Part shown: piece by piece, positions 7,993 to 15,406 of the stretch
Numbering within the stretch: the first letter of the stretch is position 1
How the letters are laid out: every line of letters starts with the position of its first letter
Origin: SG8-30 sp963715485
GTDB lineage: Bacteria > Pseudomonadota > Gammaproteobacteria > Steroidobacterales > Steroidobacteraceae
Length of the DNA stretch: 64,000 nt
Assembly: GCA_963715485.1 (NCBI GenBank)
Contig: OY970244.1
Location: forward strand, 186,001-250,000
Direction: 5' to 3'
The notes under the pieces: model-generated
Database searches by the model: none
What the model was told of the DNA's origin: nothing
What the model saw: only the letters and a program-made list of their open reading frames with translations
Translations under genes and position numbers: made by a program

Positions 7993-8601
7993 TCAGCGCT
8001 TGGTGGGGGTGTACAGGCCCGGCTGCGCGGCGTAGTGGGCAGCCACCGCCTTGATGTCGGCGTCGCTCAACTGGCTGGCGAAGCCGTTCATGATGGCGTT
8101 CTGGCGCTTGCCGGAGCGATAGTCCTTCAGCGCCTGCTTGATGTAGTCGCCGTGCTGCCCGGAAATCGTCGGGTACTCCGGCAGGATGCCGACGCCGTCC
8201 GTACCGTGGCAGGCTGCACAGGTCTGCACCACCGGCGGCGGCGTGCCGACCGTGTCGCCGCTGGAGACGACGGGCTCGCCCTGGAAGAAAGCCGCGATGT
8301 CCGCCTTGTCCTGCGCCGAGAGCGTCATGGCCAGGCCCTGCATCGTGGGGTGCCAGCGGGCCTTCGCCTCGTACTCGGCCAGCGCGGCCATGATGTACTC
8401 GGCGTGCTGACCGCCGAGCTTCGGCACGGAGTAGTTCGGGTAGGCGTTCTTGTAGTTCTCGATGCCGTGGCAACCGTGACAGGTGTACGCCAGCTGGCGG
8501 CCCCGCTCGGGGTCACCGGCTGCATCGGCCGCCACGGGCACCAGCAGGGAAGCCGTCAGGACCACGAAGGTCAGGCCGAACGCAGCGAATCTCGATGCCA
8601 T
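7993..8601 (-). CDS. Cytochrome c4-like dihaem periplasmic cytochrome
   Basis: 202 residues from the ATG at 8601: an N-terminal signal peptide ending near ADAA, then two homologous cytochrome c domains each with a CXXCH haem site (CHGCH in domain 1, CAACH in domain 2). Candidate Met axial ligands follow each (MQGLAMTL; MNGFASQL). The two-domain layout and length match cytochrome c4, an electron carrier to terminal oxidases. A longer in-frame reading to 8730 lacks a signal-like start and is less likely. Confidence 0.85.
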   Translation of the reverse strand: MASRFAAFGLTFVVLTASLLVPVAADAAGDPERGRQLAYTCHGCHGIENYKNAYPNYSVPKLGGQHAEYIMAALAEYEAKARWHPTMQGLAMTLSAQDKADIAAFFQGEPVVSSGDTVGTPPPVVQTCAACHGTDGVGILPEYPTISGQHGDYIKQALKDYRSGKRQNAIMNGFASQLSDADIKAVAAHYAAQPGLYTPTKR

Positions 8602-8790
8602 CACTGAAACACCCTGGTCATCTCGGGCCCCGGCCGCCGGGGCGAAGCGGTCGGCAATACTACGGGCGCACAGGCCAAATTGCCAACCGCCGCGGGTCCC
8701 TGCCCCGGGCCGGGGCGCCCCCAAGATCACCGGCCGCCGTCCGCTGGCCTCCGGCCCGGCGGCCCGCGGCCAGCGGACGCCTCGACCGGG

Positions 8791-9273
8791 TCAGGTATCC
8801 GCCTGCAGGTGCGCCTCGAGCAGCCAGAGCTGCTTGTCCATCTCGCGCGAGACGCCGGTGAGCAGGTCGGCCGTCCCTTCGTCACCGAGCTTGTCGGCCT
8901 GGCCGATACCCTTGCGCAGGTTGGCCGCGAAGGCGCCGACCGCCCCCGCCAACGCCTCGACGTGTTGCATACCGGCAATGACTTCCGCCGGGTACGGGTC
9001 GAGGGAGGTGCGCCGGGCAACGAGGCCCACCGTGCCATCGGCCGTACCGCCAAGGGCGGTGATGCGCTCGGCAATCTCGTCGATCGGAGCGTCGAGCGAG
9101 CCGGCCAGGGCATCGAACAGCTCGTGCAGCGCAATGAAGCGCGGGCCCTTGACGTTCCAGTGGGCGTGCTTCGCCGTCAGGCTGAGGTCGATGGCATCGG
9201 CAAGCCGCGCGTTGAGCAGGTCCGTCACCTTGCGGCGGGCTTTCTCGGGAAGGTCGATACGGGTCTTGTGCAT
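8791..9273 (-). CDS. dps: Dps/ferritin-like DNA-protection protein
   Basis: 160 residues with the Dps ferroxidase signature AKHAHWNVKGPRF, FIALHELFD and later SLDAPIDEIAERI, which carry the His, Asp and Glu iron ligands at the dimer interface. Dps dodecamers oxidise and store iron with peroxide and can shield DNA. The basic N-terminus (MHKTRIDLPEKARRK) could contact DNA. A GGAGA ribosome site precedes the ATG. The upstream region carries a cluster of ATAG/CTAT elements. Confidence 0.9.
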   Translation of the reverse strand: MHKTRIDLPEKARRKVTDLLNARLADAIDLSLTAKHAHWNVKGPRFIALHELFDALAGSLDAPIDEIAERITALGGTADGTVGLVARRTSLDPYPAEVIAGMQHVEALAGAVGAFAANLRKGIGQADKLGDEGTADLLTGVSREMDKQLWLLEAHLQADT

Positions 9274-9302
9274 GGGCTGTCTCCGTCGTGCTGTTGTCTT
9301 GT

Positions 9303-9350
9303 GATAGACAATACCACTCGGATAGTCCTTTACCTATCGTCTCTATCTAT
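9303..9350. promoter_or_regulatory. Cluster of GATAG/CTATC half-sites upstream of dps
   Basis: GATAG occurs at 9303 and 9321, CTATC at 9334 and 9343, and CTAT at 9347. OxyR sites are built from four ATAG-type elements at about 10-bp spacing. The spacing here is irregular, so this is only a candidate stress-regulator site. Between this cluster and the DUF4097 stop at 9540 I see no gene. Confidence 0.25.
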
Positions 9351-9539
9351 GCTTGACAGAGGCTCGGGCTTTGGTCCCGTGTATCGTGCCGGGGGCTGCC
9401 CGGTACGGTTCGTGCAGAGACAGGTGCCTGGCGCGCCACGGGTCGTTCCTGCGCGGCGAGGACGACGGGGACCTCCCTGCGAGCGACTGTCTGCCTTTCG
9501 GAGCGAGCGGGGAGGTCCCCGGAGTAGAGAGCCGCGCGA

Positions 9540-10682
9540 TCAGGGCACCGTGCGGATCCGGATCGAACCCGACCCCGTGTCGACAACGCCGCGGAAGCCT
9601 CCCTCGCCGATGCGCACGACGCTACGCCGGTCGTCATCGAGCTTGATGTTGGCGCCCGGTATGTCGATTGAGGTTCCGCCGGAGCCGCTGTCCACCACCA
9701 GTTCCATGGCCGGCCATGCGCTCGACTCCAGCGTCACGCTGCCCGAGCCGGTGTCGATGTCGAGTCGCCGCAGACCGGAGAGGTCCCCGCCGACGCGCAC
9801 GCCACCGGATCCAGTGTCGGCGACGAGCTCGGTCGCGCCGCTCAGGCCCGACACCTTCACGCCGCCGGAACCGGTATCGACCCGGATCGAACCCTTGAAG
9901 CCCTTCACGTCCACCCCGCCGGAGCCCGTGTCCGCATCCAGCTCGCCCTCGCCACCGCTGACGGAGACCGAACCGGAGCCGGTGTCGGCAGAGATGCGGC
10001 ACTGGCAGTCACGGATGCTCACCGCCCCGCTGCCGGTGTCCGCGCGGACCTCTCCCGCGTGGGTGGCCACCTCGACGGCCCCGCTTCCCGAGTCCAGGTC
10101 CAGGCGGCCGCTGCCGTTGCTGGAGGCCAGCCGGCCGCTCGTGCCGTCGAGCCGGAGGTCGCCCGCGAAACCTTCCGCGGTCGCGTCGCCGAAGACGTTC
10201 CGCACGTCGAGGCGCGCGCCGGCCGGCGCGCGGACGAGGATGTCCACGCGCACGTTGACGCCTTCATCCGGGTCGCCGGTGATGCGACGCTTCTGGCCGA
10301 GATAGTCCACGTACATGCGCCCACTGAACCAGCCCTCGGGCGCTCCCTGGCGGTAGATCATCGGAAAGCGCGCCTCGGGCAGCAACACCTGGAAGGCCGA
10401 GGAGGAGCCCGCGTCCGCGGCGTTGAACTGCACGGCCCCGGCGATTTCGCGGGCTTCGCGATCGCTCTTTGCCTCTGCCGTCACCTTTACGCTGACCTCG
10501 AACCCGGCCTGTGCAACGCGCTCGATGCGCACGTCGCCCACGAGGTTTTCCACCTTGAGCACGGCCGGGTCCGCGCCATCGAACTGCCAGTCACGGGTGG
10601 TCGTCGCCGTGGCAGCGCCCGCCTGTGCCGTGACCAAACACAGCACGGCCGCAGCCGTGCCGGCATGCATGAATCTCATCAT
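9540..10682 (-). CDS. Secreted DUF4097-type beta-repeat protein rich in DTGSG motifs
   Basis: 380 residues. A signal peptide (AAVLCLVTAQAGAA) precedes a region of about 130 residues and then at least nine short repeats centred on D[TS]GSG, spaced about 18-25 residues, the pattern of a right-handed beta-solenoid of the DUF4097/DUF4098 class. A GGGAG ribosome site lies before the ATGATG pair at 10682. It is the last gene of the YtrA-type ABC operon (permease stop at 10742, 59 bp gap). Role unknown; such proteins are recurrent companions of envelope-stress and ABC genes. The sequence shows export but no lipobox. Confidence 0.7.
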   Translation of the reverse strand: MMRFMHAGTAAAVLCLVTAQAGAATATTTRDWQFDGADPAVLKVENLVGDVRIERVAQAGFEVSVKVTAEAKSDREAREIAGAVQFNAADAGSSSAFQVLLPEARFPMIYRQGAPEGWFSGRMYVDYLGQKRRITGDPDEGVNVRVDILVRAPAGARLDVRNVFGDATAEGFAGDLRLDGTSGRLASSNGSGRLDLDSGSGAVEVATHAGEVRADTGSGAVSIRDCQCRISADTGSGSVSVSGGEGELDADTGSGGVDVKGFKGSIRVDTGSGGVKVSGLSGATELVADTGSGGVRVGGDLSGLRRLDIDTGSGSVTLESSAWPAMELVVDSGSGGTSIDIPGANIKLDDDRRSVVRIGEGGFRGVVDTGSGSIRIRTVP

Positions 10683-10741
10683 CTGGACTCCCTTGAAAAA
10701 TCCGGGCCTCGCATCTTGGATGCGGGGCCCGGGGCAGGGGT

Positions 10742-11785
10742 TTAAATCGACTCGTCGCGGTAGCGACGCACCCAGATGGCGGCGACCAGCAGCGCAGCGG
10801 CAGCAAGCAGGCCGAGGATCATCCCGGGGGAGAGCAGCAGCTCCGTGATGTTGGCGACCAGGTCGGTCGGGCCCAGCTCGGAGGCCTTGATCTTCTCCTC
10901 GCTGTCGAACATCGCCTTGAGCGGCGCGATGGCCCGGTCGCCGAGGAAGGCGGTGACGTGCTCGCTGCCGAACGCGATCTTCTCCAGCATCGCCAGCGCG
11001 GCGGGCGGCAGCACCGCCCACAGGAACGGCGACTTCGGCGCCCAGCTCGAGGCGAGCAGCAGATAGGCCACGATCGGCGCGTACCAGAGGGCGCAGACGA
11101 TCGCGAGCATCACCGGCCCCCAGTGCACTGCCGGCCAGGATGTCCGGTGCCCACATGACGCCGGCCGGGCCCGCCGGTGAAGGCCAGCTTGGCCGACCCG
11201 CCGGCGGCGATGACCAGCTGCCCGATGATCGCCGCCGCCGCGGCCAGCAGCGGGATAGCGACGGCCGCAACGGCGAACTTGGAAAGGACGGTTTCCGTGT
11301 CCGACAGCGGCAGAGACTTCCAGAACAGGACGCTGCGGTCACGCCGGTCAGCGTACAGCGCCTCCAGCGAGTAGAAGAACGCGATGATCCCCATGACGAA
11401 GAACATCAGGACGGCGATGCTGGCGTAGACCAGCAGCAGGATGCCGCGGCGTTTCTCGGGCGCGACCATGCGCCATCGCCTCGCCCGGTGACACCACGCG
11501 CATTTCCTTATGCTCGACGTCCTCGAGCTTCTCCAGCCGTTCGAGCTTGTGCAGGTCCTCCGGTCCGCGGATCGACGCCAGCTCGTCCTTGTCCTCCTGC
11601 GTCAGGCCGGATTCCGTGGCGGAGTCGCCGCCGATGCTGATGTCCGCGTCCACCTGCACGTCACCGAGGAAGACGTTCCCGGTGATGGCGCCGAGCAGCA
11701 GCAACGCGAGCACCACGCCGGGCGCCATCCAGATGGCGCGGTGTTCCCAGAATTCCCGCCGCATCAGCCAGGCGAAGCGGTTCAT
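10742..11785 (-). CDS. ABC-2 type permease, reading frame interrupted by three apparent +1 shifts
   Basis: The protein begins MNRFAWLMRREFWEHRAIW (11785), continues in the next frame from about 11465 (RRGILLLVYASIAVLMFF), moves frame again near 11170-11140 (GVMWAPDILAG) and finishes in a fourth stretch (HWGPVMLAIVCALWYAPIV to YRDESI). Removing three single bases gives about 346 residues with the usual six-helix ABC-2 layout and a large loop after helix 1. Its ATG overlaps the ATPase stop (ATGA). All shifts have the polarity seen in other broken genes here, so sequence error is more likely than a true pseudogene. Confidence 0.7.
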
Positions 11786-12639
11786 TTGCGATCTCCCTGC
11801 ATCAGGGCGACGAACAGGTCGGCCACCGAGGGCACGCCCACGTCGCCGAGGTCTTCGAGGCGCTCGTGCGGCGCGCCGGCGAACAGCATGTGGACCCGGC
11901 CGAGCCCCTGGCGCGTGGCAATGGGCTGCAGCGCACGGGCCGCTTCGACCTGGTCCGGCCGGACGGCGACCTGCGTATAGCGTTCCGCGACCTCCTCCAT
12001 GGAGGCGTCGAGCACGATGTGCCCGCGGTTGATGAACAGCAGGTCGGTCAGGATGTGTTCCACTTCCTCGACCTGGTGGGTGGTGACGAGGATCGTGCGC
12101 TCACCGTCGAAGTACTCGTTGAGCAGCGTCTCGTAGAACTGCTTGCGCATGAGGATGTCGAGGCCGAGTGTCGGCTCGTCCAGCACCAGCAGCTTCGCAT
12201 CGATGGCCATCACCAGCGCCAGGTGCAGCTGGGTGATCATTCCCTTCGACAGCTCGCGCACGCGGCTGCCGCGCTTGATGTCGGTGCGCGTCAGGAACTG
12301 CTCGCACACCTCGCGCCGGAACCGCGGATGCGTCGCAGCGACGAAGTCCACGACCTGCTGCACCCGGATCCATCGGGGCAGCACGGCGACGTCGGCGATG
12401 AAGCACACGTCCTGCATGATCTCGTGCCGCTGCCGGAAGGGATCCCGGCCGAGCACTGCCAGCGACCCCTGGTAGCGGGTCAGGCCGAGGATGGCCTTCA
12501 ACGCGGTGGTCTTGCCGGCGCCGTTCGGCCCGATCAGGCCGACGATGCGGCCCTCGGGGATGGAGAACGACACGTCGTCGAGGGCTCGGGTCGAACCGTA
12601 GAGCTTGGACAGTCCGCGGGCTTCGATCAGGTTACTCAC
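11782..12639 (-). CDS. ABC transporter ATP-binding protein (YtrB-like)
   Basis: 285 residues with Walker A GPNGAGKTT, signature LSKGM, Walker B LLVLDEPTLG and TTHQVEEVEH. The GTG start at 12639 overlaps the end of the GntR gene by a few bases and the stop overlaps the permease start. Together with the permease it forms an ABC-2 importer/exporter of the type usually paired with YtrA-family GntR regulators. Substrate unknown; in other bacteria such pairs respond to cell-wall-active compounds. Confidence 0.88.
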   Translation of the reverse strand: MSNLIEARGLSKLYGSTRALDDVSFSIPEGRIVGLIGPNGAGKTTALKAILGLTRYQGSLAVLGRDPFRQRHEIMQDVCFIADVAVLPRWIRVQQVVDFVAATHPRFRREVCEQFLTRTDIKRGSRVRELSKGMITQLHLALVMAIDAKLLVLDEPTLGLDILMRKQFYETLLNEYFDGERTILVTTHQVEEVEHILTDLLFINRGHIVLDASMEEVAERYTQVAVRPDQVEAARALQPIATRQGLGRVHMLFAGAPHERLEDLGDVGVPSVADLFVALMQGDRK

Positions 12640-13060
12640 CCTTGGCCTCCTCGTCGGGATCCTCGGCGCGCATCGGCGCCAGCGTCGTCGGCTCTGCGGC
12701 CGGCGCGTTGCGGGCTTCCTCGAGGAGATCGTCCACGCTCAGCCCGAGGCGCTGGATGGTGGCGGCGATCCGCGGCCACTCATCCTCCATGAAGCGCTGC
12801 CGCTCGCCCTTCATCAGGGCCCGGCGCGCGCCGTCGCTGACGAACATCCCGCGGCCGCGCTTCTTCTCCACCAACTGCTCGTCCACCAGCTGCTGGTAGC
12901 CCTTGAGCACGGTCAGCGGGTTCAGGCGGTACTCGGCAGCCACGTTGCGCACCGAAGGCAGCGGATCGCCGTCGTTCAGGACCCCCTCGAGGATCATGGC
13001 CACGACGCGATCGCGCAGCTGTCGGTAGATGGGCTGGCTTTCGTTCCAGTTGGTTTCCAT
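12632..13060 (-). CDS. GntR-family transcriptional regulator, YtrA subfamily
   Basis: 142 residues: an N-terminal winged helix-turn-helix (PIYRQLRDRVVAMILEG, LPSVRNVAAEYRLNPLTVLK, RGRGMFV) followed by a short ~60-residue helical C-terminus instead of a large ligand domain. This is the YtrA subfamily, which typically represses its own ABC operon. It lies directly upstream of the ATPase gene and downstream of the two small-protein genes. The GGTG-N16-CACC site at 13898-13921 is its probable operator. Confidence 0.88.
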   Translation of the reverse strand: METNWNESQPIYRQLRDRVVAMILEGVLNDGDPLPSVRNVAAEYRLNPLTVLKGYQQLVDEQLVEKKRGRGMFVSDGARRALMKGERQRFMEDEWPRIAATIQRLGLSVDDLLEEARNAPAAEPTTLAPMRAEDPDEEAKGE

Positions 13061-13086
13061 GGTGGCGCTGCCGCTGGTTTAGCCTG

Positions 13087-13446
13087 CTAGAGGACTACTT
13101 TAGCAGGACACTGGCCTTGGACGCGCTGTCCTTGGCCGGGTTGTTCTGGCCTTCCAGCACCGCCTTGCCGGCCGCAGCCGCGAGGCCAGGGCAGCAGGGC
13201 AGGCTGGGCGGTCCTGGCGCGCCGCGCACCGGCCTCGATGCGCTCGCCGGTGACCACGACCTCGGGGAGGGTGACCATGGCCAGCTGCATCAGGTTGACC
13301 GGGGTCATCTCACCGACCTCGACCGTGCCTTCCGGCAGCGCACCCTGGTGACCCTGGTCGAGGGTCAACCCTGCAAACGCCACGACCGCCACCGCTGCCA
13401 CCGCGCTCGTCACTCGCCGGGTGTTCTCAGTCAGCATCGTGAACAT
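13087..13446 (-). CDS. Small membrane-anchored LPxVVVTG-family protein, copy B1, C-terminus apparently frameshifted
   Basis: The open frame gives 119 residues. The first ~74 are identical to copy B2 (MFTMLTENTRRV, hydrophobic helix about 13-28, GALPEGTVEVGE, VTLPEVVVTGER). The tail then turns into an Arg/Pro/Gly-rich stretch with rare codons. The frame one base further on reads LAAAAGKAVLEGQNNPAKD and ends in ASVLLK with normal GC-rich third positions and a TAG at about 13095, so one extra base is the likely cause. The ribosome site AAGGAG is inside the duplicated block. Second gene of the YtrA-type operon. Confidence 0.6.
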   Translation of the reverse strand: MFTMLTENTRRVTSAVAAVAVVAFAGLTLDQGHQGALPEGTVEVGEMTPVNLMQLAMVTLPEVVVTGERIEAGARRARTAQPALLPWPRGCGRQGGAGRPEQPGQGQRVQGQCPAKVVL

Positions 13447-13458
13447 GTCCTTCTCCTT
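13225..13458. repeat. Direct repeat, copy 1 (234 bp)
   Basis: Matches 13592-13825 at an offset of 367 bp with a single difference (13279 G versus 13646 C), which is silent in the minus-strand frame (Ala GCC/GCG). It covers the ribosome site and the first ~74 codons of the small-protein gene: a recent tandem duplication. Confidence 0.9.
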
Positions 13459-13492
13459 GCGTCCTGCAATCTCGTCCTGGACCGGCGCGGGA

Positions 13493-13813
13493 TCAGCCCT
13501 GCGCCGACGTGTCGGTCGCGGCCTCGGCCAGCAGCGTGCTGCGGCTGCCATAGACCACGATTTCCGGTAGTTCGGTGATGGCCGTGGCGACCGCACCGGC
13601 CTCGATGCGCTCGCCGGTGACCACGACCTCGGGGAGGGTGACCATCGCCAGCTGCATCAGGTTGACCGGGGTCATCTCACCGACCTCGACCGTGCCTTCC
13701 GGCAGCGCACCCTGGTGACCCTGGTCGAGGGTCAACCCTGCAAACGCCACGACCGCCACCGCTGCCACCGCGCTCGTCACTCGCCGGGTGTTCTCAGTCA
13801 GCATCGTGAACAT
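13493..13813 (-). CDS. Small membrane-anchored LPxVVVTG-family protein, copy B2
   Basis: 106 residues from MFTMLTENTR, preceded by AAGGAG. Features in order: a basic N-terminus; a hydrophobic helix (about residues 13-28, TSAVAAVAVVAFAGLTL); GHQGALPEGTVEVGEMTP; VNLMQLAMVTLPEVVVTGER; then a second related element, ITELPEIVVYGSR; and a short acidic tail. It is the promoter-proximal gene of the operon B2, B1, GntR, ATPase, permease, DUF4097. Topology predicts the conserved part outside the cytoplasm. The LPEVVVTG.R and LPEIVVYGSR elements look like TonB boxes of outer-membrane receptors, but no receptor domain is present. Function unknown. Confidence 0.7.
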   Translation of the reverse strand: MFTMLTENTRRVTSAVAAVAVVAFAGLTLDQGHQGALPEGTVEVGEMTPVNLMQLAMVTLPEVVVTGERIEAGAVATAITELPEIVVYGSRSTLLAEAATDTSAQG

Positions 13814-13825
13814 GTCCTTCTCCTT
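13592..13825. repeat. Direct repeat, copy 2 (234 bp)
   Basis: Partner of 13225-13458. The sequence diverges immediately outside the block on both sides, and the operator at 13898-13921 is not duplicated. Confidence 0.9.
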
Positions 13826-13897
13826 CCTTTCCTGGCCGGCCCTGCCGGCTTTCCTTCGAACCCTGCACATCGAACTGAATCAGTGATGTGCTCCTCT

Positions 13898-13921
13898 GGT
13901 GTTGTAGTCAACTATAACACC
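13898..13921 (-). promoter_or_regulatory. Extended -10 promoter covered by a GGTG-N16-CACC operator
   Basis: GGTG at 13898-13901 and CACC at 13918-13921 are separated by exactly 16 bases. Within them GTTGTAGTCAACTATAAC is a near-palindrome (7 of 9 pairs). On the minus strand TGTTATAGT (13919-13911) is an extended -10 element, so repressor binding would block transcription of the small-protein/ABC operon. GGTG-N16-CACC is, as I recall it, the operator described for a YtrA-type regulator of Xanthomonas. No good -35 is evident. The rest of 13826-14104 holds no gene; a second CTATAACACC lies at 14066-14075. Confidence 0.6.
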
Positions 13922-14104
13922 CATCCGAATGCAAGCCCTTTTTGACTTCGGATTGCACGTAGTCGATCGAGACTTTAAATTCAATGACTTAGATGGCCCA
14001 TGCGACGGGTGGAACGGCGTCCAGGCGCGCGGGAGGGCCCGATCGGGGACGATTTTGCGCAACGGCTATAACACCGCGGACCCTCGGCGGACGTTCAGAC
14101 AGGG

Positions 14105-14743
14105 ATGAATGGAGCAGGAACACCGCTTGCGCTGGCGGAACCCTTTCTTATCCTGCGGGGCGTGGACGCCTCGACACCTGACGATGGCCAACTGATGTGC
14201 CGCTACGCCGATGGCGACGTCGCCGCATTCGACACGCTGTATGAACGTCACCGCGTTCCGCTCTGGCGCTTCCTGCGGCGCCTGCTCGCGGATGAATCCG
14301 TCACCGCCGACGTGTTCCAGGAGAGCTGGGCCCGGGTGGTGGCCGCGGCCGATCGTTACCGGCCCACCGCGCCTTTCGCGGCCTGGCTTTACCGTATCGC
14401 GCACAACTGCTGTGTGGACCACTGGAGGCGCGCGGGTCGACTGGCGCAACGTGAAGTCGCTGCTGAAGACGAATGGCTGGCTGCGATGCCTGACTGCGAC
14501 CACCCGGGCCCTGCTGCGCTGGCCATGCGGCAGCAATCGATGGAATCGCTGTCGCGCGCACTGGACCAACTGCCCGACGAGCAGCGCACCGCCTTCCTGA
14601 TGTACGCCGAGGCCGGCCTGTCGCTGGCGGAGATCGCTTCCGCGACCGGCGTCGGGCCGGAGACCGCCAAGAGCCGACTACGTTACGCGACGGCCAGGCT
14701 CCGCCGCGCGCTGCACGATGAAGGACGGGGGAACGGCCCATGA
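14105..14743 (+). CDS. ECF-family RNA polymerase sigma factor
   Basis: Up to 212 residues. Sigma-2 region at about residues 30-100 (YADGDVAAFDTLYERHR, FAAWLYRIAHNCCVDHWRR), sigma-4 region at about residues 138-205 (LPDEQRTAFLMYAEAGLSLA, then IASATGVGPETAKSRLRYA). The start is uncertain: the ATG at 14105 has a weak ribosome site and a GTG at 14163 would still give a full sigma-2 region. The stop overlaps the next gene (ATGA). It is transcribed divergently from the small-protein/ABC operon. Target promoters unknown. Confidence 0.9.
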   Translation: MNGAGTPLALAEPFLILRGVDASTPDDGQLMCRYADGDVAAFDTLYERHRVPLWRFLRRLLADESVTADVFQESWARVVAAADRYRPTAPFAAWLYRIAHNCCVDHWRRAGRLAQREVAAEDEWLAAMPDCDHPGPAALAMRQQSMESLSRALDQLPDEQRTAFLMYAEAGLSLAEIASATGVGPETAKSRLRYATARLRRALHDEGRGNGP

Positions 14744-15303
14744 CCGAGCGACCCGTTGAGGGACTGGAACCGATCGCACAGGCATACAAGCGCCTCGGTG
14801 AGGGCGAGCCGCCCGCGGCCGTGGACGCTGCGGTGCGTGCCAGGGCGCGCGAGGCTGCGCGCCGGCGACGCGCCCCGGCGTGGACCTTGCCGGCCGCGCT
14901 GGCCGCCACCGTGCTGATCGCGTTCTCGCTCGTGCTCAACCTCCAGCAGGACGAGAACGCAACGCTGCCCCAGGAGCGGCCGTCCCGGGACGAGCCGGCC
15001 GCCGCAGCGACCATGCAGGACGCCGCTCCTGCGGCCCCGCCGGCAGCCGCGCCGGCAGTCACGCCAGCGGGAGCGCCGATGGCCGACGGTCCCGCACAGA
15101 ATTCGACCGCCCGCGCCGCGGCAACCGCCGAAGAGCTGGCGGTGGCGCCGCTGTCCGCTAGCGAGGAGACCCCTGAGGAGTGGCTCGAGCGTATCGAGGC
15201 ACTCGAGGCTGCCGGCCGCCAGGACGAGGCACGAGCCGAGCTCCAGCGCCTCGAGGCGGCCCACCCGGGCTGGCTTGCGCAGCACGCCAGCGAGCGCGAT
15301 TAG
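14740..15303 (+). CDS. Probable anti-sigma factor, single-span membrane protein
   Basis: 187 residues: a charged cytoplasmic N-terminus of about 45 residues ending in RARAREAARRRRA, one transmembrane helix (about 47-66, TLPAALAATVLIAFSLVLN), an Ala/Pro-rich linker, and a C-terminal helical segment (EEWLERIEALEAAGRQDEAR). Its start overlaps the sigma-factor stop, the usual arrangement for an ECF/anti-sigma pair. There is no zinc-binding HxxxCxxC motif. Assignment rests on context and topology. Confidence 0.65.
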   Translation: MTERPVEGLEPIAQAYKRLGEGEPPAAVDAAVRARAREAARRRRAPAWTLPAALAATVLIAFSLVLNLQQDENATLPQERPSRDEPAAAATMQDAAPAAPPAAAPAVTPAGAPMADGPAQNSTARAAATAEELAVAPLSASEETPEEWLERIEALEAAGRQDEARAELQRLEAAHPGWLAQHASERD

Positions 15304-15406
15304 CCACGATCTCGACCGCGGAACCCCGCTGCTAGAATCCGGCCCCGTCAATGGCTGCGGGCCGGGCCCGCGGTCATCGTTATCCTCAATCTGCGGGGAA
15401 TCGAAG

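Noticed and set aside
9303..9350. OxyR box upstream of dps
   Set aside because: ATAG/CTAT elements are present but the distances between them do not match the regular spacing of an OxyR site, so it was kept only as an unspecified half-site cluster.
10742..11785. Programmed frameshifting or a split permease made of three small proteins
   Set aside because: No slippery heptamers are seen at the junctions, and shifts of the same kind occur in unrelated genes. Sequence error is simpler.
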